Source of the DNA: Paenarthrobacter sp. A20
Lineage (GTDB): Bacteria; Actinomycetota; Actinomycetes; Actinomycetales; Micrococcaceae
Length of the DNA stretch: 64,000 nucleotides
Assembly (NCBI RefSeq): GCF_024168825.1
Contig: NZ_JALJWH010000001.1
Span: forward strand, 1,426,001 to 1,490,000
Direction of reading: 5' to 3'
Every line of letters starts with the position of its first letter. The stretch's first letter is position 1. Below, in pieces: positions 8,328 through 20,125 of the stretch. Both the position numbers and the translations under genes were made by a program. The notes beneath the pieces are model-generated. The model saw only the letters and a list, made by a program, of their open reading frames with translations. It did no database searches and was not told where the DNA came from.

Positions 8328-10646
8328 CTATGCCTTTTCCAGCCGGATGATCACCGACTTTGAGGTGGGCGTTCCGCTGGTATCCGCTACGGAATCGAGG
8401 GGCACAAGGACGTTGGTTTCGGGGTAGTACGCGGCCGCGCAACCCTTCGGCGTCGAATAGGACACGATGCGGAAGTTCTCGGCCCGTCTGTCGGTTCCCT
8501 CGAACTCGGAGATCAGGTGGACCATGTCCCCGTCGGCAAAGCCGAGCCCGCTGATGTCCTCCGCGTTCACGAGGACTACGCGCCGGCCGCCATGGATGCC
8601 ACGGTAGCGGTCGTCCTTGCCATAGATGGTGGTGTTGTACTGGTCGTGGGAGCGCAGGGTTTGGAGGACCAGCCGGCCAGGCGGGATCTTGATGAACTCC
8701 AGGGCGTTGCCTGTGAAGTGCGCTTTCCCGGAGGCGGTGTCGAACTTCCTGGCATCGCGTGGCGGGTGTGGCAGCACGAAGCCGCCCGGATGTTGGATCC
8801 GCGCTTCGAAGTCCTCAAATCCGTCGAACACGGCTTCGATGTGTTTGCGGATCAGGGTGTAATCGTCCCGCATGGCCAGCCACGACGCCTGCGGTGTGTT
8901 GGGCAGGCGGGCATTCCCATCAGTAAAGAGCCTGTGGGCCAGATTGCAGACGATCGCCACTTCTGAGTGGAGGTGGTCGCTGGCGGGCTTGAGCCGTCCC
9001 CGTGAGGCATGGACGGCGCTCATGGAGTCCTCCACGGTGACGCGTTGATCGCCGGTGCGCTGGGTATCTTTCTCGGTGCGGCCGAGTGTGGGCAGGATCA
9101 GCGCCCGGCGTCCGGTGGACAGGTGCGAGTGGTTCAGTTTGGTGGAGATCTGGACACTCAGCCGGGTGTTGGCCAGCGCCAGTTCAGTTACGTCCGAATC
9201 CGGGGCTGCCCTGACGAAGTTGCCACCCATGCCCATGAAGAAGCGGACTTTCCCGTCCTGCATGGCGCGGATGGCTGCCACGGTGTCATAGCCGTGCTCC
9301 CGGGGAGAGCGGAACTCGAATTCCTGGTCCAGCCGGTCGTGGAACGTCGAAGGCATTTTCTCGAAGATGCCCATGGTGCGGTCGCCTTGGACATTCGAGT
9401 GGCCGCGCACGGGGCATACGCCGGCTCCGGGCTTGCCGATGTTGCCCTGGAGCAGCAGGACGTTGACCACATCGCGCAGGGTAGGGACAGAATGCTTGTG
9501 CTGTGTCAGTCCCATGGCCCAGCACACGATGGTGGCATTGGATGCGAGCAGCCGCTCACCCGTCGAATGGATCTGATCCAAGGTCAGGCCGGTTGCCTCC
9601 ACGATGTCATCCCACTCCACCTTCTCCAGGAACCGCAGGTAGTCGTCGATACCCACGGTGTGGTTGTCGATGAATTCATGGTCCAGCACAGTGCCCAGGC
9701 CCGGGGTGTTCCGTCCCGCAGCTTCGGCCTCCAGCAGGTACTTGCCGAGGCCCTGGAACAGGGCTTGGTCCCCGCCGGCCCGGATCTGCAGGAAGTCGTC
9801 CGTCAGCTGGGTCCCTTGAATCATGCCGGCCACATGCTGTGGGTTTTCGAAGTGCAGGAGCCCGGCTTCGGGAAGGGGGTTGACGGACACGATGATCGCG
9901 CCGTTCTTCTTCGCCTTTTCCAAGGCACTGAGCATGCGCGGGTGGTTGGTGCCGGGGTTCTGGCCGGCCACGAAGATCAGCGACGCCGTTTCCAGGTCCG
10001 TCAGGCTGACAGAGCCCTTGCCGATGCCAATGGTTTCCACCAGCGCGGAGCCGGAGGATTCGTGGCACATGTTGGAGCAGTCCGGGAGGTTGTTGGTGCC
10101 CAGGCCGCGCACCAAAAGCTGGTACACGAACGCGGCCTCATTGGAGGTCCGGCCGGAGGTGTAGAAGACCGCTTCGTCAGGGTGTTCCATGCCCCGCAGC
10201 TCCTCGGCCATGAGGTCATAAGCGTCGTCCCAGTCGATGGGTTTGTAGTGCGTCGCACCTTCGTCCAGGTACATCGGGTGCGTGAGCCTGCCCTGTTGAC
10301 CCAGCCAGAAGTCATCGCGGGTCTTGAGCTCGGCAATGGAATGCTTGGCGAAGAACTCCGGCGTGACACGGCGACGGGTGGCTTCCTCGGCCACTGCCTT
10401 GGCCCCGTTCTCGCAGAATTCCGCTGCATTGCGCTTTTCATGTTCGGGCCAGGCGCAGCCCATGCAGTCGAACCCGTCCAGCTGGTTCACTGCCAGCAGG
10501 GTCTGGACACTGCGAAGCGGTCCCATCTGTTCCAGCGAAATTTTCAACGCGTTGGCAACGGCCGGGATGCCGACAGCCTTGGTCTTGGGCTTGCTGACGG
10601 TCAGCTTTGACTCGTCGATGTTCTCGCGCGGAGCTTTGGAATGCAT
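8328..10646 (-). CDS. FdhF/YdeP-type molybdopterin oxidoreductase (probable formate dehydrogenase)
   Basis: 772 residues of the bis-molybdopterin oxidoreductase superfamily, closest in architecture to YdeP-type formate dehydrogenase alpha-like proteins. Seen: an N-terminal CMGCAWPEH cysteine motif, the molybdopterin-binding core with TSGRTSNEAAF, CSNMCHESSG, GQNPGTNHPRM and WAMGLTQHKHSV, and a C-terminal beta-barrel cofactor domain. It lacks the longer ferredoxin-like N terminus of respiratory enzymes. The gene starts 10 bases after folD stops, so they are co-transcribed. Formate as substrate is inferred from the operon; YdeP relatives are poorly characterised. Confidence 0.8.
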   Translation of the reverse strand: MHSKAPRENIDESKLTVSKPKTKAVGIPAVANALKISLEQMGPLRSVQTLLAVNQLDGFDCMGCAWPEHEKRNAAEFCENGAKAVAEEATRRRVTPEFFAKHSIAELKTRDDFWLGQQGRLTHPMYLDEGATHYKPIDWDDAYDLMAEELRGMEHPDEAVFYTSGRTSNEAAFVYQLLVRGLGTNNLPDCSNMCHESSGSALVETIGIGKGSVSLTDLETASLIFVAGQNPGTNHPRMLSALEKAKKNGAIIVSVNPLPEAGLLHFENPQHVAGMIQGTQLTDDFLQIRAGGDQALFQGLGKYLLEAEAAGRNTPGLGTVLDHEFIDNHTVGIDDYLRFLEKVEWDDIVEATGLTLDQIHSTGERLLASNATIVCWAMGLTQHKHSVPTLRDVVNVLLLQGNIGKPGAGVCPVRGHSNVQGDRTMGIFEKMPSTFHDRLDQEFEFRSPREHGYDTVAAIRAMQDGKVRFFMGMGGNFVRAAPDSDVTELALANTRLSVQISTKLNHSHLSTGRRALILPTLGRTEKDTQRTGDQRVTVEDSMSAVHASRGRLKPASDHLHSEVAIVCNLAHRLFTDGNARLPNTPQASWLAMRDDYTLIRKHIEAVFDGFEDFEARIQHPGGFVLPHPPRDARKFDTASGKAHFTGNALEFIKIPPGRLVLQTLRSHDQYNTTIYGKDDRYRGIHGGRRVVLVNAEDISGLGFADGDMVHLISEFEGTDRRAENFRIVSYSTPKGCAAAYYPETNVLVPLDSVADTSGTPTSKSVIIRLEKA

Positions 10647-10656
10647 GGGAGACCCT

Positions 10657-11541
10657 TCAGATCCGGGAAGTGGAAGCGGCCAGCAACCCGCTGCGGGACT
10701 GCTGCCGGGCGGCTTCGACCGTGTGCAGCAACAAAAGCGCGGTGGTCACTGAGCCTACGCCCCCCGGAACCGGACTCAGGCCGGCCGCGACGCCGGTGAC
10801 GCTGGCTTCGTCAACGTCCCCCACCAGGGAACCATCGCGCAGGACATTCGTGCCGACGTCGATCACTACTGTCTCCGGCGAGAGGTGGCTGCCCTTCAGC
10901 AGCCCCGTCCGGCCGGCAGCAACAACCACGACGTCGGCTGGCTGGGTATAGCGCTCCAGCGGTCCCGATTTTGAGTGGCAGATGGTGACGGTCGCGTCCC
11001 GTTCGAGCAGGAGCAGGGACAGCGGCTTGCCCACCACGGCGGAACGCCCGACGACGGCCACGTTCCGTCCTGCGACGGGGATGTGGAAGTGGTCCAGCAG
11101 TTCCACGACGGCGCGTGCAGTGGCGGGTGCGAAGGCGGGCTGACCGACAGCCAAGCGGCCGAGGCTGAGGGGATTGGCGCCGTCGATGTCCTTTTCCGGA
11201 GTTATGAGCCCCACCAAGCCGTCAGCCCTGACGCCGTTGGGCAGTGGCGTCTGGAGAATAATGCCATGTACGGATGGTTCAGCGCTGAGGTCCTCCAGGA
11301 CACCAGCCAGCGCTTGTTCGCTGGCATCGTGGCCGAGGTCGACGATCCTGCATCCGACGCCGGCGCGTCCGGCGGCGCGTTCGATGGACCGCACGTACCA
11401 GTGCGTTGATTCGTCGTCCGTGGCGACGACAACAGCCAACGCCGGGCGAAGTCCATCGTTTTCGAGAATGCGCGCGCCGTCCTGTGCCTGTTGCTGGATG
11501 AGGCCAGCGAGCACCCTGCCGGAGAGTATTTCGGTGTTCAC
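10657..11541 (-). CDS. folD: Methylene-THF dehydrogenase FolD, cyclohydrolase lysine missing
   Basis: 294 residues. FolD enzymes oxidise 5,10-methylene-THF to methenyl-THF with NADP, then hydrolyse it to 10-formyl-THF. Substrate residues are visible in LQTPLPNG and EKDIDG, and the NADP site in GRSAVVGKPLSLLLL. The catalytic S-x-x-Y-x-x-x-K motif reads STHWYVRSIERAA: Tyr49 is present but the lysine (Lys56 in human, Lys54 in E. coli) is Ile53. That lysine is needed for cyclohydrolase, so this copy may only be a dehydrogenase. It overlaps fchA by 4 bases, and fchA may supply the lost step. Confidence 0.92.
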   Translation of the reverse strand: MNTEILSGRVLAGLIQQQAQDGARILENDGLRPALAVVVATDDESTHWYVRSIERAAGRAGVGCRIVDLGHDASEQALAGVLEDLSAEPSVHGIILQTPLPNGVRADGLVGLITPEKDIDGANPLSLGRLAVGQPAFAPATARAVVELLDHFHIPVAGRNVAVVGRSAVVGKPLSLLLLERDATVTICHSKSGPLERYTQPADVVVVAAGRTGLLKGSHLSPETVVIDVGTNVLRDGSLVGDVDEASVTGVAAGLSPVPGGVGSVTTALLLLHTVEAARQQSRSGLLAASTSRI

Positions 11542-12164
11542 GCAAGGATCCTTTCGCGGACACGCTTCGCCAGGGAATCGGCCGCCAGGACTACCTTGTC
11601 CTCGATGCCGTTGGTCTGCCCGGCCAGGACGGAGCGGGCATCGAAGTCCTTGATGGCGACGACGTTGATATCGATGTTGACGCGGGCGGTTGTGGCGGCT
11701 GCGCGGGCTGCATCGGCGGCAGCTGCGACGTCGCTGATGACGTTGGGGTTGGCCACGTCAAAGAGTTCGGTGGCGAGGTCCACCACCTCACCGGCAACCT
11801 TGATGAGCTGGGCCGGAGTATGGGCAGCCTGGACCAAGGCGTCTTGGATGGCTGTTGTCTTAACTGCCTTGAGCTCGTCGGTTTCCGAGGGGAGCTTGTA
11901 GGAATCGATGACGGACTGGAAAGCGTGTTCGTCGGCGTCCGCAAGGCGCAACGCCTCGACGATCAGGTGGTCGGCGGCGCTGGTGATCCGGCTGACAAGT
12001 GCGGCATGTTCCTCATATTTTGCACCGGTGGTGTACCTGGCGACCATGGCGACCAAGGCAGCGCCCTGGGCGGCATGCAAGGCTGCGGCTGCGCCTCCGC
12101 CGGGAGTGGGCTGACGTGAGGCAAGCCTGGAGAGGTAGTCGTTGATGGTTTCTGAGCTGATCAT
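11538..12164 (-). CDS. fchA: FchA-family cyclodeaminase/methenyl-THF cyclohydrolase
   Basis: 208 all-helical residues of the formiminotetrahydrofolate cyclodeaminase family. Seen: the N-terminal RQPTPGGGAAAAL folate-binding loop and the conserved NPNVISDVAAAADAARAA helix with the following ARVNIDIN. Family members either release ammonia from formimino-THF or hydrolyse 5,10-methenyl-THF to 10-formyl-THF. With no histidine-degradation genes nearby, and folD overlapping it, the cyclohydrolase role fits better. It starts 3 bases after the dimethylglycine oxidase stop. Confidence 0.87.
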   Translation of the reverse strand: MISSETINDYLSRLASRQPTPGGGAAAALHAAQGAALVAMVARYTTGAKYEEHAALVSRITSAADHLIVEALRLADADEHAFQSVIDSYKLPSETDELKAVKTTAIQDALVQAAHTPAQLIKVAGEVVDLATELFDVANPNVISDVAAAADAARAAATTARVNIDINVVAIKDFDARSVLAGQTNGIEDKVVLAADSLAKRVRERILA

Positions 12165-12167
12165 TGA

Positions 12168-15631
<3,464 letters not shown>

Positions 15632-15643
15632 GTCGCCTCCTTT

Positions 15644-15677
15644 AGATATATTCTTGGGTCCTGAACTGATATATTAG
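15644..15677. promoter_or_regulatory. Paired AT-rich elements between purU and the GntR gene
   Basis: AGATATATTCT (15644-15654) and TGATATATTAG (15667-15677) lie 23 bp apart in the divergent promoter region, the first abutting the purU ribosome site. The second is the exact reverse complement of the element before pdxS. This fits an operator pair for the adjacent GntR regulator acting on itself and on purU-dmg. Confidence 0.55.
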
Positions 15678-15752
15678 GATTGGGATTCAGCGTATACTGG
15701 TGACTCAGGCAGGTCAATAGCTTTTTTTGGTTGTGAAGAAGGGGATGGCGCT

Positions 15753-16433
15753 GTGGCTTTTGGAACTTTGGCATTAGCCGGCGAGGACACGAAGAAGTCC
15801 TTGGCCGACATCGCCTATGAACGCCTCCGGGATCGACTCCTGATGTTGGATATCAAACCCGGCGACCTCCTTAACGACGATCAGCTCGCCAAGGACCTGG
15901 AGATCGGCCGGACGCCGGTGCGTGAAGCACTGAAACGCCTGGAGCTGGATCGCCTGGTCATTACGTATTCGAGGCGGGGGACGTTTGCCACCCGCGTTGA
16001 AGTAACCGACCTCGCCTTTATCTCCGAAATTCGGGCACAGCTGGAACCCCTTGCCGCTGCCAGGGCGGCGCGGGTTGCTTCCGCTGCCACCAAGGAGCAC
16101 CTGCGCGAAGTGATGCGCGCAGTGGAGGACTTTGACGTTGACGCCGCCTCGGTGGTTGAAACCCTACGGCTTGACGCCAGCGTTCACCGTGGAATCTATG
16201 CAGCGGCGGCGAACCCGCACCTCGAAGACATCCTGATTCGCTACGACAATCTGGCAACCCGGATCTGGTGCATGGTTTTGGATCGCTTGCCCGATCTTGA
16301 GCACCACGTGCGTGAACACCTGGACTTGCTCAGGGCGGTCATTGACGGTGATGAGGATCAGGCTGCCGAGTTGGCCCGTGTCCACGTCAGCGGCTTCGAG
16401 CAGGCCGTGCGCCAGGCGCTTTTCGCGGCTTAG
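15753..16433 (+). CDS. GntR-family (FCD subgroup) transcriptional regulator
   Basis: 226 residues. An N-terminal winged helix spans about 15-80 (IAYERLRDRLL, IGRTPVREALKRLE, YSRRGTFA) and a C-terminal all-helical FCD ligand domain about 90-215, which normally binds metal plus a carboxylate. A GTG start is chosen: AAGAAGGGG lies 8 bases upstream, and the ATG at 15745 is out of frame. It is divergent from purU and upstream of pdxS, and both promoters carry the same TGATATATTAG-type element. A sensor of a betaine-derived acid such as dimethylglycine or sarcosine is possible. Confidence 0.88.
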   Translation: MAFGTLALAGEDTKKSLADIAYERLRDRLLMLDIKPGDLLNDDQLAKDLEIGRTPVREALKRLELDRLVITYSRRGTFATRVEVTDLAFISEIRAQLEPLAAARAARVASAATKEHLREVMRAVEDFDVDAASVVETLRLDASVHRGIYAAAANPHLEDILIRYDNLATRIWCMVLDRLPDLEHHVREHLDLLRAVIDGDEDQAAELARVHVSGFEQAVRQALFAA

Positions 16434-16453
16434 TTCCAGCGCTAAAACCCCTG

Positions 16454-16504
16454 TTGACTCCGCGCTTCCGTGATTGCATACTGAAGATTCCATCTAATAT
16501 ATCA
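16454..16504 (+). promoter_or_regulatory. pdxS promoter with downstream operator
   Basis: TTGACT (16454-16459), a 17-base spacer and CATACT (16477-16482) make a good housekeeping promoter whose start site would fall near 16489. CTAATATATCA (16494-16504) lies just past it, where a bound repressor would block transcription. Confidence 0.6.
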
Positions 16505-16582
16505 CCCGGATATCAGTAGCTCTTCCAGCCTGCGTCCGGGCGCTTGTGATGCAATCACAGCCTTCAGCCCTTGGAGTATCAC

Positions 16583-17497
16583 GTGCCTACAAGACCCCTC
16601 CTTTTTGAAAACATACCGTTGACGGGCAGCAGCCGCGTTAAGCGGGGCATGGCGGAGATGCTCAAGGGCGGCGTCATCATGGACGTCGTTAACGTCGAGC
16701 AGGCCCGCATCGCCGAAGACGCCGGTGCCGTCGCTGTCATGGCGCTCGAGCGTGTCCCGGCCGATATCCGCGCCCAGGGTGGCGTGTCCCGCATGTCGGA
16801 TCCGGACATGATCGATGCGATCATCGCCGCCGTGTCCATCCCGGTCATGGCCAAGGCCCGCATCGGCCACTTCGTCGAAGCCCAGGTCCTGCAGTCCCTC
16901 GGTGTTGACTACATCGACGAGTCCGAGGTCCTGACCCCGGCGGATTACATCAACCACATCGACAAGTGGAACTTCACTGTCCCGTTCGTGTGTGGTGCCA
17001 CCAACCTTGGTGAGGCTTTGCGCCGCATCAACGAGGGTGCGGCGATGATCCGGTCCAAGGGTGAAGCCGGTACCGGTGATGTTTCCAACGCGACCGGGCA
17101 CATGCGCAAGATCCGTTCGGAGATCGCCAAGCTCGCAGCACTTCCCGAGGACGAGCTCTACGTTGCGGCCAAGGAGTTGCAGGCCCCGTACGAGCTGGTC
17201 AAGGAAGTTGCCGCGACCGGCAAGCTTCCCGTGGTGTTGTTTACCGCCGGCGGCATCGCCACTCCGGCTGATGCTGCGATGATGATGCAGCTCGGCGCTG
17301 ACGGTGTGTTCGTTGGCTCGGGGATCTTCAAGTCCGGCAACCCGGCAGAGCGCGCCGCCGCAGTCGTCAACGCCACCGCCTACTATGACGATCCTGACGT
17401 CATCGCCAAGGTCTCCCGCGGCCTCGGCGAAGCCATGGTGGGCATCAACGTCGACGACATCCCGCAGCCCCACCGCCTCGCAGAACGCGGCTGGTAG
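16583..17497 (+). CDS. pdxS: Pyridoxal 5'-phosphate synthase subunit PdxS
   Basis: 304 residues; TIM-barrel synthase that makes PLP from ribose 5-phosphate, glyceraldehyde 3-phosphate and ammonia. The family is highly conserved: [31 protein letters not shown] with the substrate lysine, [11 protein letters not shown] with the second lysine, and [15 protein letters not shown] 16583 is preferred because GGAG lies six bases upstream; a TTG at 16571 overlaps that site. The glutaminase partner PdxT is not beside it, so ammonia or a distant pdxT must serve. PLP would support glycine/serine enzymes downstream of betaine breakdown. Confidence 0.95.
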   Translation: MPTRPLLFENIPLTGSSRVKRGMAEMLKGGVIMDVVNVEQARIAEDAGAVAVMALERVPADIRAQGGVSRMSDPDMIDAIIAAVSIPVMAKARIGHFVEAQVLQSLGVDYIDESEVLTPADYINHIDKWNFTVPFVCGATNLGEALRRINEGAAMIRSKGEAGTGDVSNATGHMRKIRSEIAKLAALPEDELYVAAKELQAPYELVKEVAATGKLPVVLFTAGGIATPADAAMMMQLGADGVFVGSGIFKSGNPAERAAAVVNATAYYDDPDVIAKVSRGLGEAMVGINVDDIPQPHRLAERGW

Positions 17498-17728
17498 GTT
17501 CCGTTGCCCCCGGCGTGCCCTGATCCTCTGCGTGCTATTCCCCGCTCTCGCTGCCGCCATTTTGCTGGCGGGCCGGGGCGGGGACCCTTTTACGCACGCT
17601 GCCGGATCAGCGCTCACCGCTCCGTTGTGGGAGTGTTTGTTTGTTAGTGAGGGACTCTCCACCAGGAAGTTGTTCGATAAGTCGACGGGCTACCAGGTCT
17701 GGGCCTGAGCGGCTGTTACTCCGGACTT

Positions 17729-18661
17729 TTAGCGGTCATCCTCTGGGCGGGCCGTGAGGATCCGATGAGCGCTCTCCTGCAGGATGGCGAGCGACTCCTG
17801 GATGAGGGGCGAGGCGATGCTGCCCCTGCGAACCGCAGCGACGATGCGGCGTGAGGGCCTGCCTTTGCCGCTGATACGAAGCCGAACCACGTTTTCGGTG
17901 CTATGCAAGGGTGCCAACCGCGGCAGCAGACCCACGCCCAGCCCCGCTCCGACGAAGGCGATCTGGGTTTCCCACTCAACGGCCTCATGGGCAATCCGCG
18001 GCGTCACCCCGACGGCCGTGAACGCCGCTGTGAAAAGGGCGTGGTAGGTGGAGCCGGCGGCTTCGGTGATCCATGGTTCAGACGCGAGCTCTTCCAGCGT
18101 CACCGTTTCCCGCGAGGCCAAGGGATGGTCAGCCGGAATGATCACGTCCAGGGGATCGTCGAGCAGGACCGTCTGTTCGAAGCGAGGATCGTCTTCCACG
18201 TAGGTGTCGGACTGCATGGCGACGATGACCGCAAGATCAATTCGTTCTGCCACCAGCAGGTCGAAGCAGCGGGCCGGGTTGGCCTCGAGTACCTGCACCT
18301 CCACTAGTGGGCGCGTGGTGCGGAGGGTGGCGGCCAGCGGGGCGAGCAGCTGCGCGGCCGCCGTCGAGAATCCGCCGAGGCCAAAACGGGACTGCACCTG
18401 ATCGCCCGCCTCCATGGCTGCCGCGCGCAGGCTTTCCCACTCGGCAATGAGGGTGTCCGAGCCCTCCACGAGAAAACGGCCCGTGGCGGTCAGCCGAACG
18501 CCCCGGCCGTCCTTGGTCAGCAACTGCATTCCCAGCATGCGCTGGAGCTCCCGCAGCTGTGCGGAAACAGCGGACGGGGAGTAGCCGGTGAGCTCCGCGG
18601 TTGCGCCAATGGTGCCGCACCGGGCAAACACCCGAAGTGTGATGAGCCTCGCATCGATCAT
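17729..18661 (-). CDS. LysR-family transcriptional regulator
   Basis: 310 residues. N-terminal helix-turn-helix (about 1-65: LITLRVFARCGTIGATAELTGYSPSAVSAQLRELQ) and a two-lobed substrate-binding domain (about 90-300). The frame stays open to 18823, but that extension would run through the promoter region of gbcA, and ATG 18661 gives the normal family length. It is divergent from gbcAB, the classic arrangement for a LysR activator of the neighbouring operon. A TGCAC-N5-GTGCA inverted repeat overlaps its start codon, as expected for autoregulation. Confidence 0.88.
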   Translation of the reverse strand: MIDARLITLRVFARCGTIGATAELTGYSPSAVSAQLRELQRMLGMQLLTKDGRGVRLTATGRFLVEGSDTLIAEWESLRAAAMEAGDQVQSRFGLGGFSTAAAQLLAPLAATLRTTRPLVEVQVLEANPARCFDLLVAERIDLAVIVAMQSDTYVEDDPRFEQTVLLDDPLDVIIPADHPLASRETVTLEELASEPWITEAAGSTYHALFTAAFTAVGVTPRIAHEAVEWETQIAFVGAGLGVGLLPRLAPLHSTENVVRLRISGKGRPSRRIVAAVRRGSIASPLIQESLAILQESAHRILTARPEDDR

Positions 18662-18675
18662 GCACCTATTGTGCA
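18661..18675. promoter_or_regulatory. Inverted repeat TGCAC-N5-GTGCA (candidate LysR site)
   Basis: A perfect 5-bp inverted repeat in the 162-base divergent region between the LysR gene and gbcA, overlapping the LysR start codon. LysR proteins commonly bind interrupted palindromes here to repress themselves and activate the divergent operon. Confidence 0.45.
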
Positions 18676-18823
18676 CGGTTATCTTCTGAATCTTGCGCTT
18701 TTGTTGCGGTTCAATCGTCCCTAATCTCATGACTATAAGGTTTTCGACCACGCCGCCCGCCCCCAACGCAGCGGTGCTCCCCACGAAACACACTCTGACC
18801 CACGCCTCCCGGGAGGAAAACAT

Positions 18824-20125
18824 ATGTCTGCTCCAGTCTTGCCCCTCAACTCACGCGGAAAACTCGCCTCATCTTTGCCTGCAGAGCAGCTGGCGGAGAT
18901 CAGCGCGTTGTTCGAGTTCCGGCGCAAGGGATTTTCCCTCGATGCGCCCTTCTACACCGATGCCACGATCTTCAAGATCGACATGGAAGCCATTTTTGGC
19001 CAGCACTGGATCTTTGCCGGCAGCGTCGCCGAGCTGCCGGAGCCAGGCGACTACATCACGGTGGACTACGGGCCCTACTCCCTGATCGTGCTGCGCAATG
19101 ACGACGGCGGCGTGAACGTCCTGCATAACGTCTGCCGTCACCGTGGCGCCCGCGTCCTGACCGAGGCTGCCGGGTCCACAGGAAACCTGGTGTGCGGCTA
19201 CCACTCGTGGACGTACTCTCCGGAAGGCAACCTGATCCACGCCTCGGCGCCAGGGGAGACGAAGTTCGACAAAGGCTGCTTCGGCCTCAAGCGCGCCCAC
19301 AGCCGTGTGGTGGCCGGACTCATCTTCGTCTGCATTGCCGACGAGCCACCAGCCGACTTCGACGAAACCTCAAAGATCTTTGAGCCGTACCTCGCGCCCC
19401 ACGATCTGTCGAAGACGAAAGTCGCCTACCAGCAGAACATCATTGAGGAGGGCAACTGGAAGCTCGTCATGGAGAACAACCGTGAGTGCTACCACTGCGA
19501 CGGACACCCGGAGCTCGCCTGTTCCCTCTTCCCCACCTGGGGCCTGACGGAGGGCCTGATCCCCGCCCACCTCGAAGAAGTGTGGGACCGCAACAAGGAG
19601 GCACAGTCCTCGCTCGAGGAGCGTTGCCGCCGCTATGGCCTTCCCTACGAAGTGGTGGAGGAGCTGGACACCCGCATCGCCGGAATCCGTATTTCACGCG
19701 AATCCCTCGACGGCGAGGGCGAATCGTTCTCGGCCGATGGGCGCAGGCTCTCCAAGAAGCTGCTCGGTGACTTGCCGGACTTCCGCCTTGGCCGCTGCTC
19801 CATGCACCTGCAGCCCAACAGCTGGTTCCACTTCCAAAGCGACCACGTCATCACGTTCGGCGTCTTCCCCGTCAACGAGCACCAGTCCTTGGTCCGCACC
19901 ACCTGGCTGGTAGCGGATGACGCCGTGGAAGGCGTGGACTACGACCTGGAGAAGCTCACCTACACCTGGAAGCAGACCAACCTGCAGGACAAGGCATTCG
20001 TGGAGCTGTGCCAGACCGGTGCCGGCAGCCCTGCCTACGAGCCCGGCCCGTACATGAAGAGCGAGTACCAGGTGGAGGCCTTCATCAACTGGTACGTACA
20101 GCGCGTCCAGGAGCACTTGGCATGA
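18824..20125 (+). CDS. gbcA: Glycine betaine monooxygenase, Rieske oxygenase subunit
   Basis: 433 residues; ring-hydroxylating-type Rieske oxygenase. The Rieske cluster is held by Cys104-X-His106 (NVCRHRGA) and Cys124-X2-His127 (CGYHSW). The non-heme iron site begins at ENNRECYHCDGHPE with His224 and His228. Related GbcA proteins hydroxylate a methyl of glycine betaine, which then leaves as formaldehyde and yields dimethylglycine. The dimethylglycine oxidase nearby supports that substrate over an aromatic one. It has a good ribosome site (GGGAGG) and overlaps gbcB by 4 bases. Confidence 0.92.
   Translation: MSAPVLPLNSRGKLASSLPAEQLAEISALFEFRRKGFSLDAPFYTDATIFKIDMEAIFGQHWIFAGSVAELPEPGDYITVDYGPYSLIVLRNDDGGVNVLHNVCRHRGARVLTEAAGSTGNLVCGYHSWTYSPEGNLIHASAPGETKFDKGCFGLKRAHSRVVAGLIFVCIADEPPADFDETSKIFEPYLAPHDLSKTKVAYQQNIIEEGNWKLVMENNRECYHCDGHPELACSLFPTWGLTEGLIPAHLEEVWDRNKEAQSSLEERCRRYGLPYEVVEELDTRIAGIRISRESLDGEGESFSADGRRLSKKLLGDLPDFRLGRCSMHLQPNSWFHFQSDHVITFGVFPVNEHQSLVRTTWLVADDAVEGVDYDLEKLTYTWKQTNLQDKAFVELCQTGAGSPAYEPGPYMKSEYQVEAFINWYVQRVQEHLA

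Noticed and set aside
17498..17728. Possible RNA gene or riboswitch after pdxS
   Set aside because: No cloverleaf, conserved riboswitch core or strong stem is visible in the 231 bases.
18662..18823. N-terminal extension of the LysR protein
   Set aside because: The extra 54 residues would cover the gbcA promoter region and push the protein beyond normal LysR length; ATG 18661 begins the conserved helix-turn-helix.
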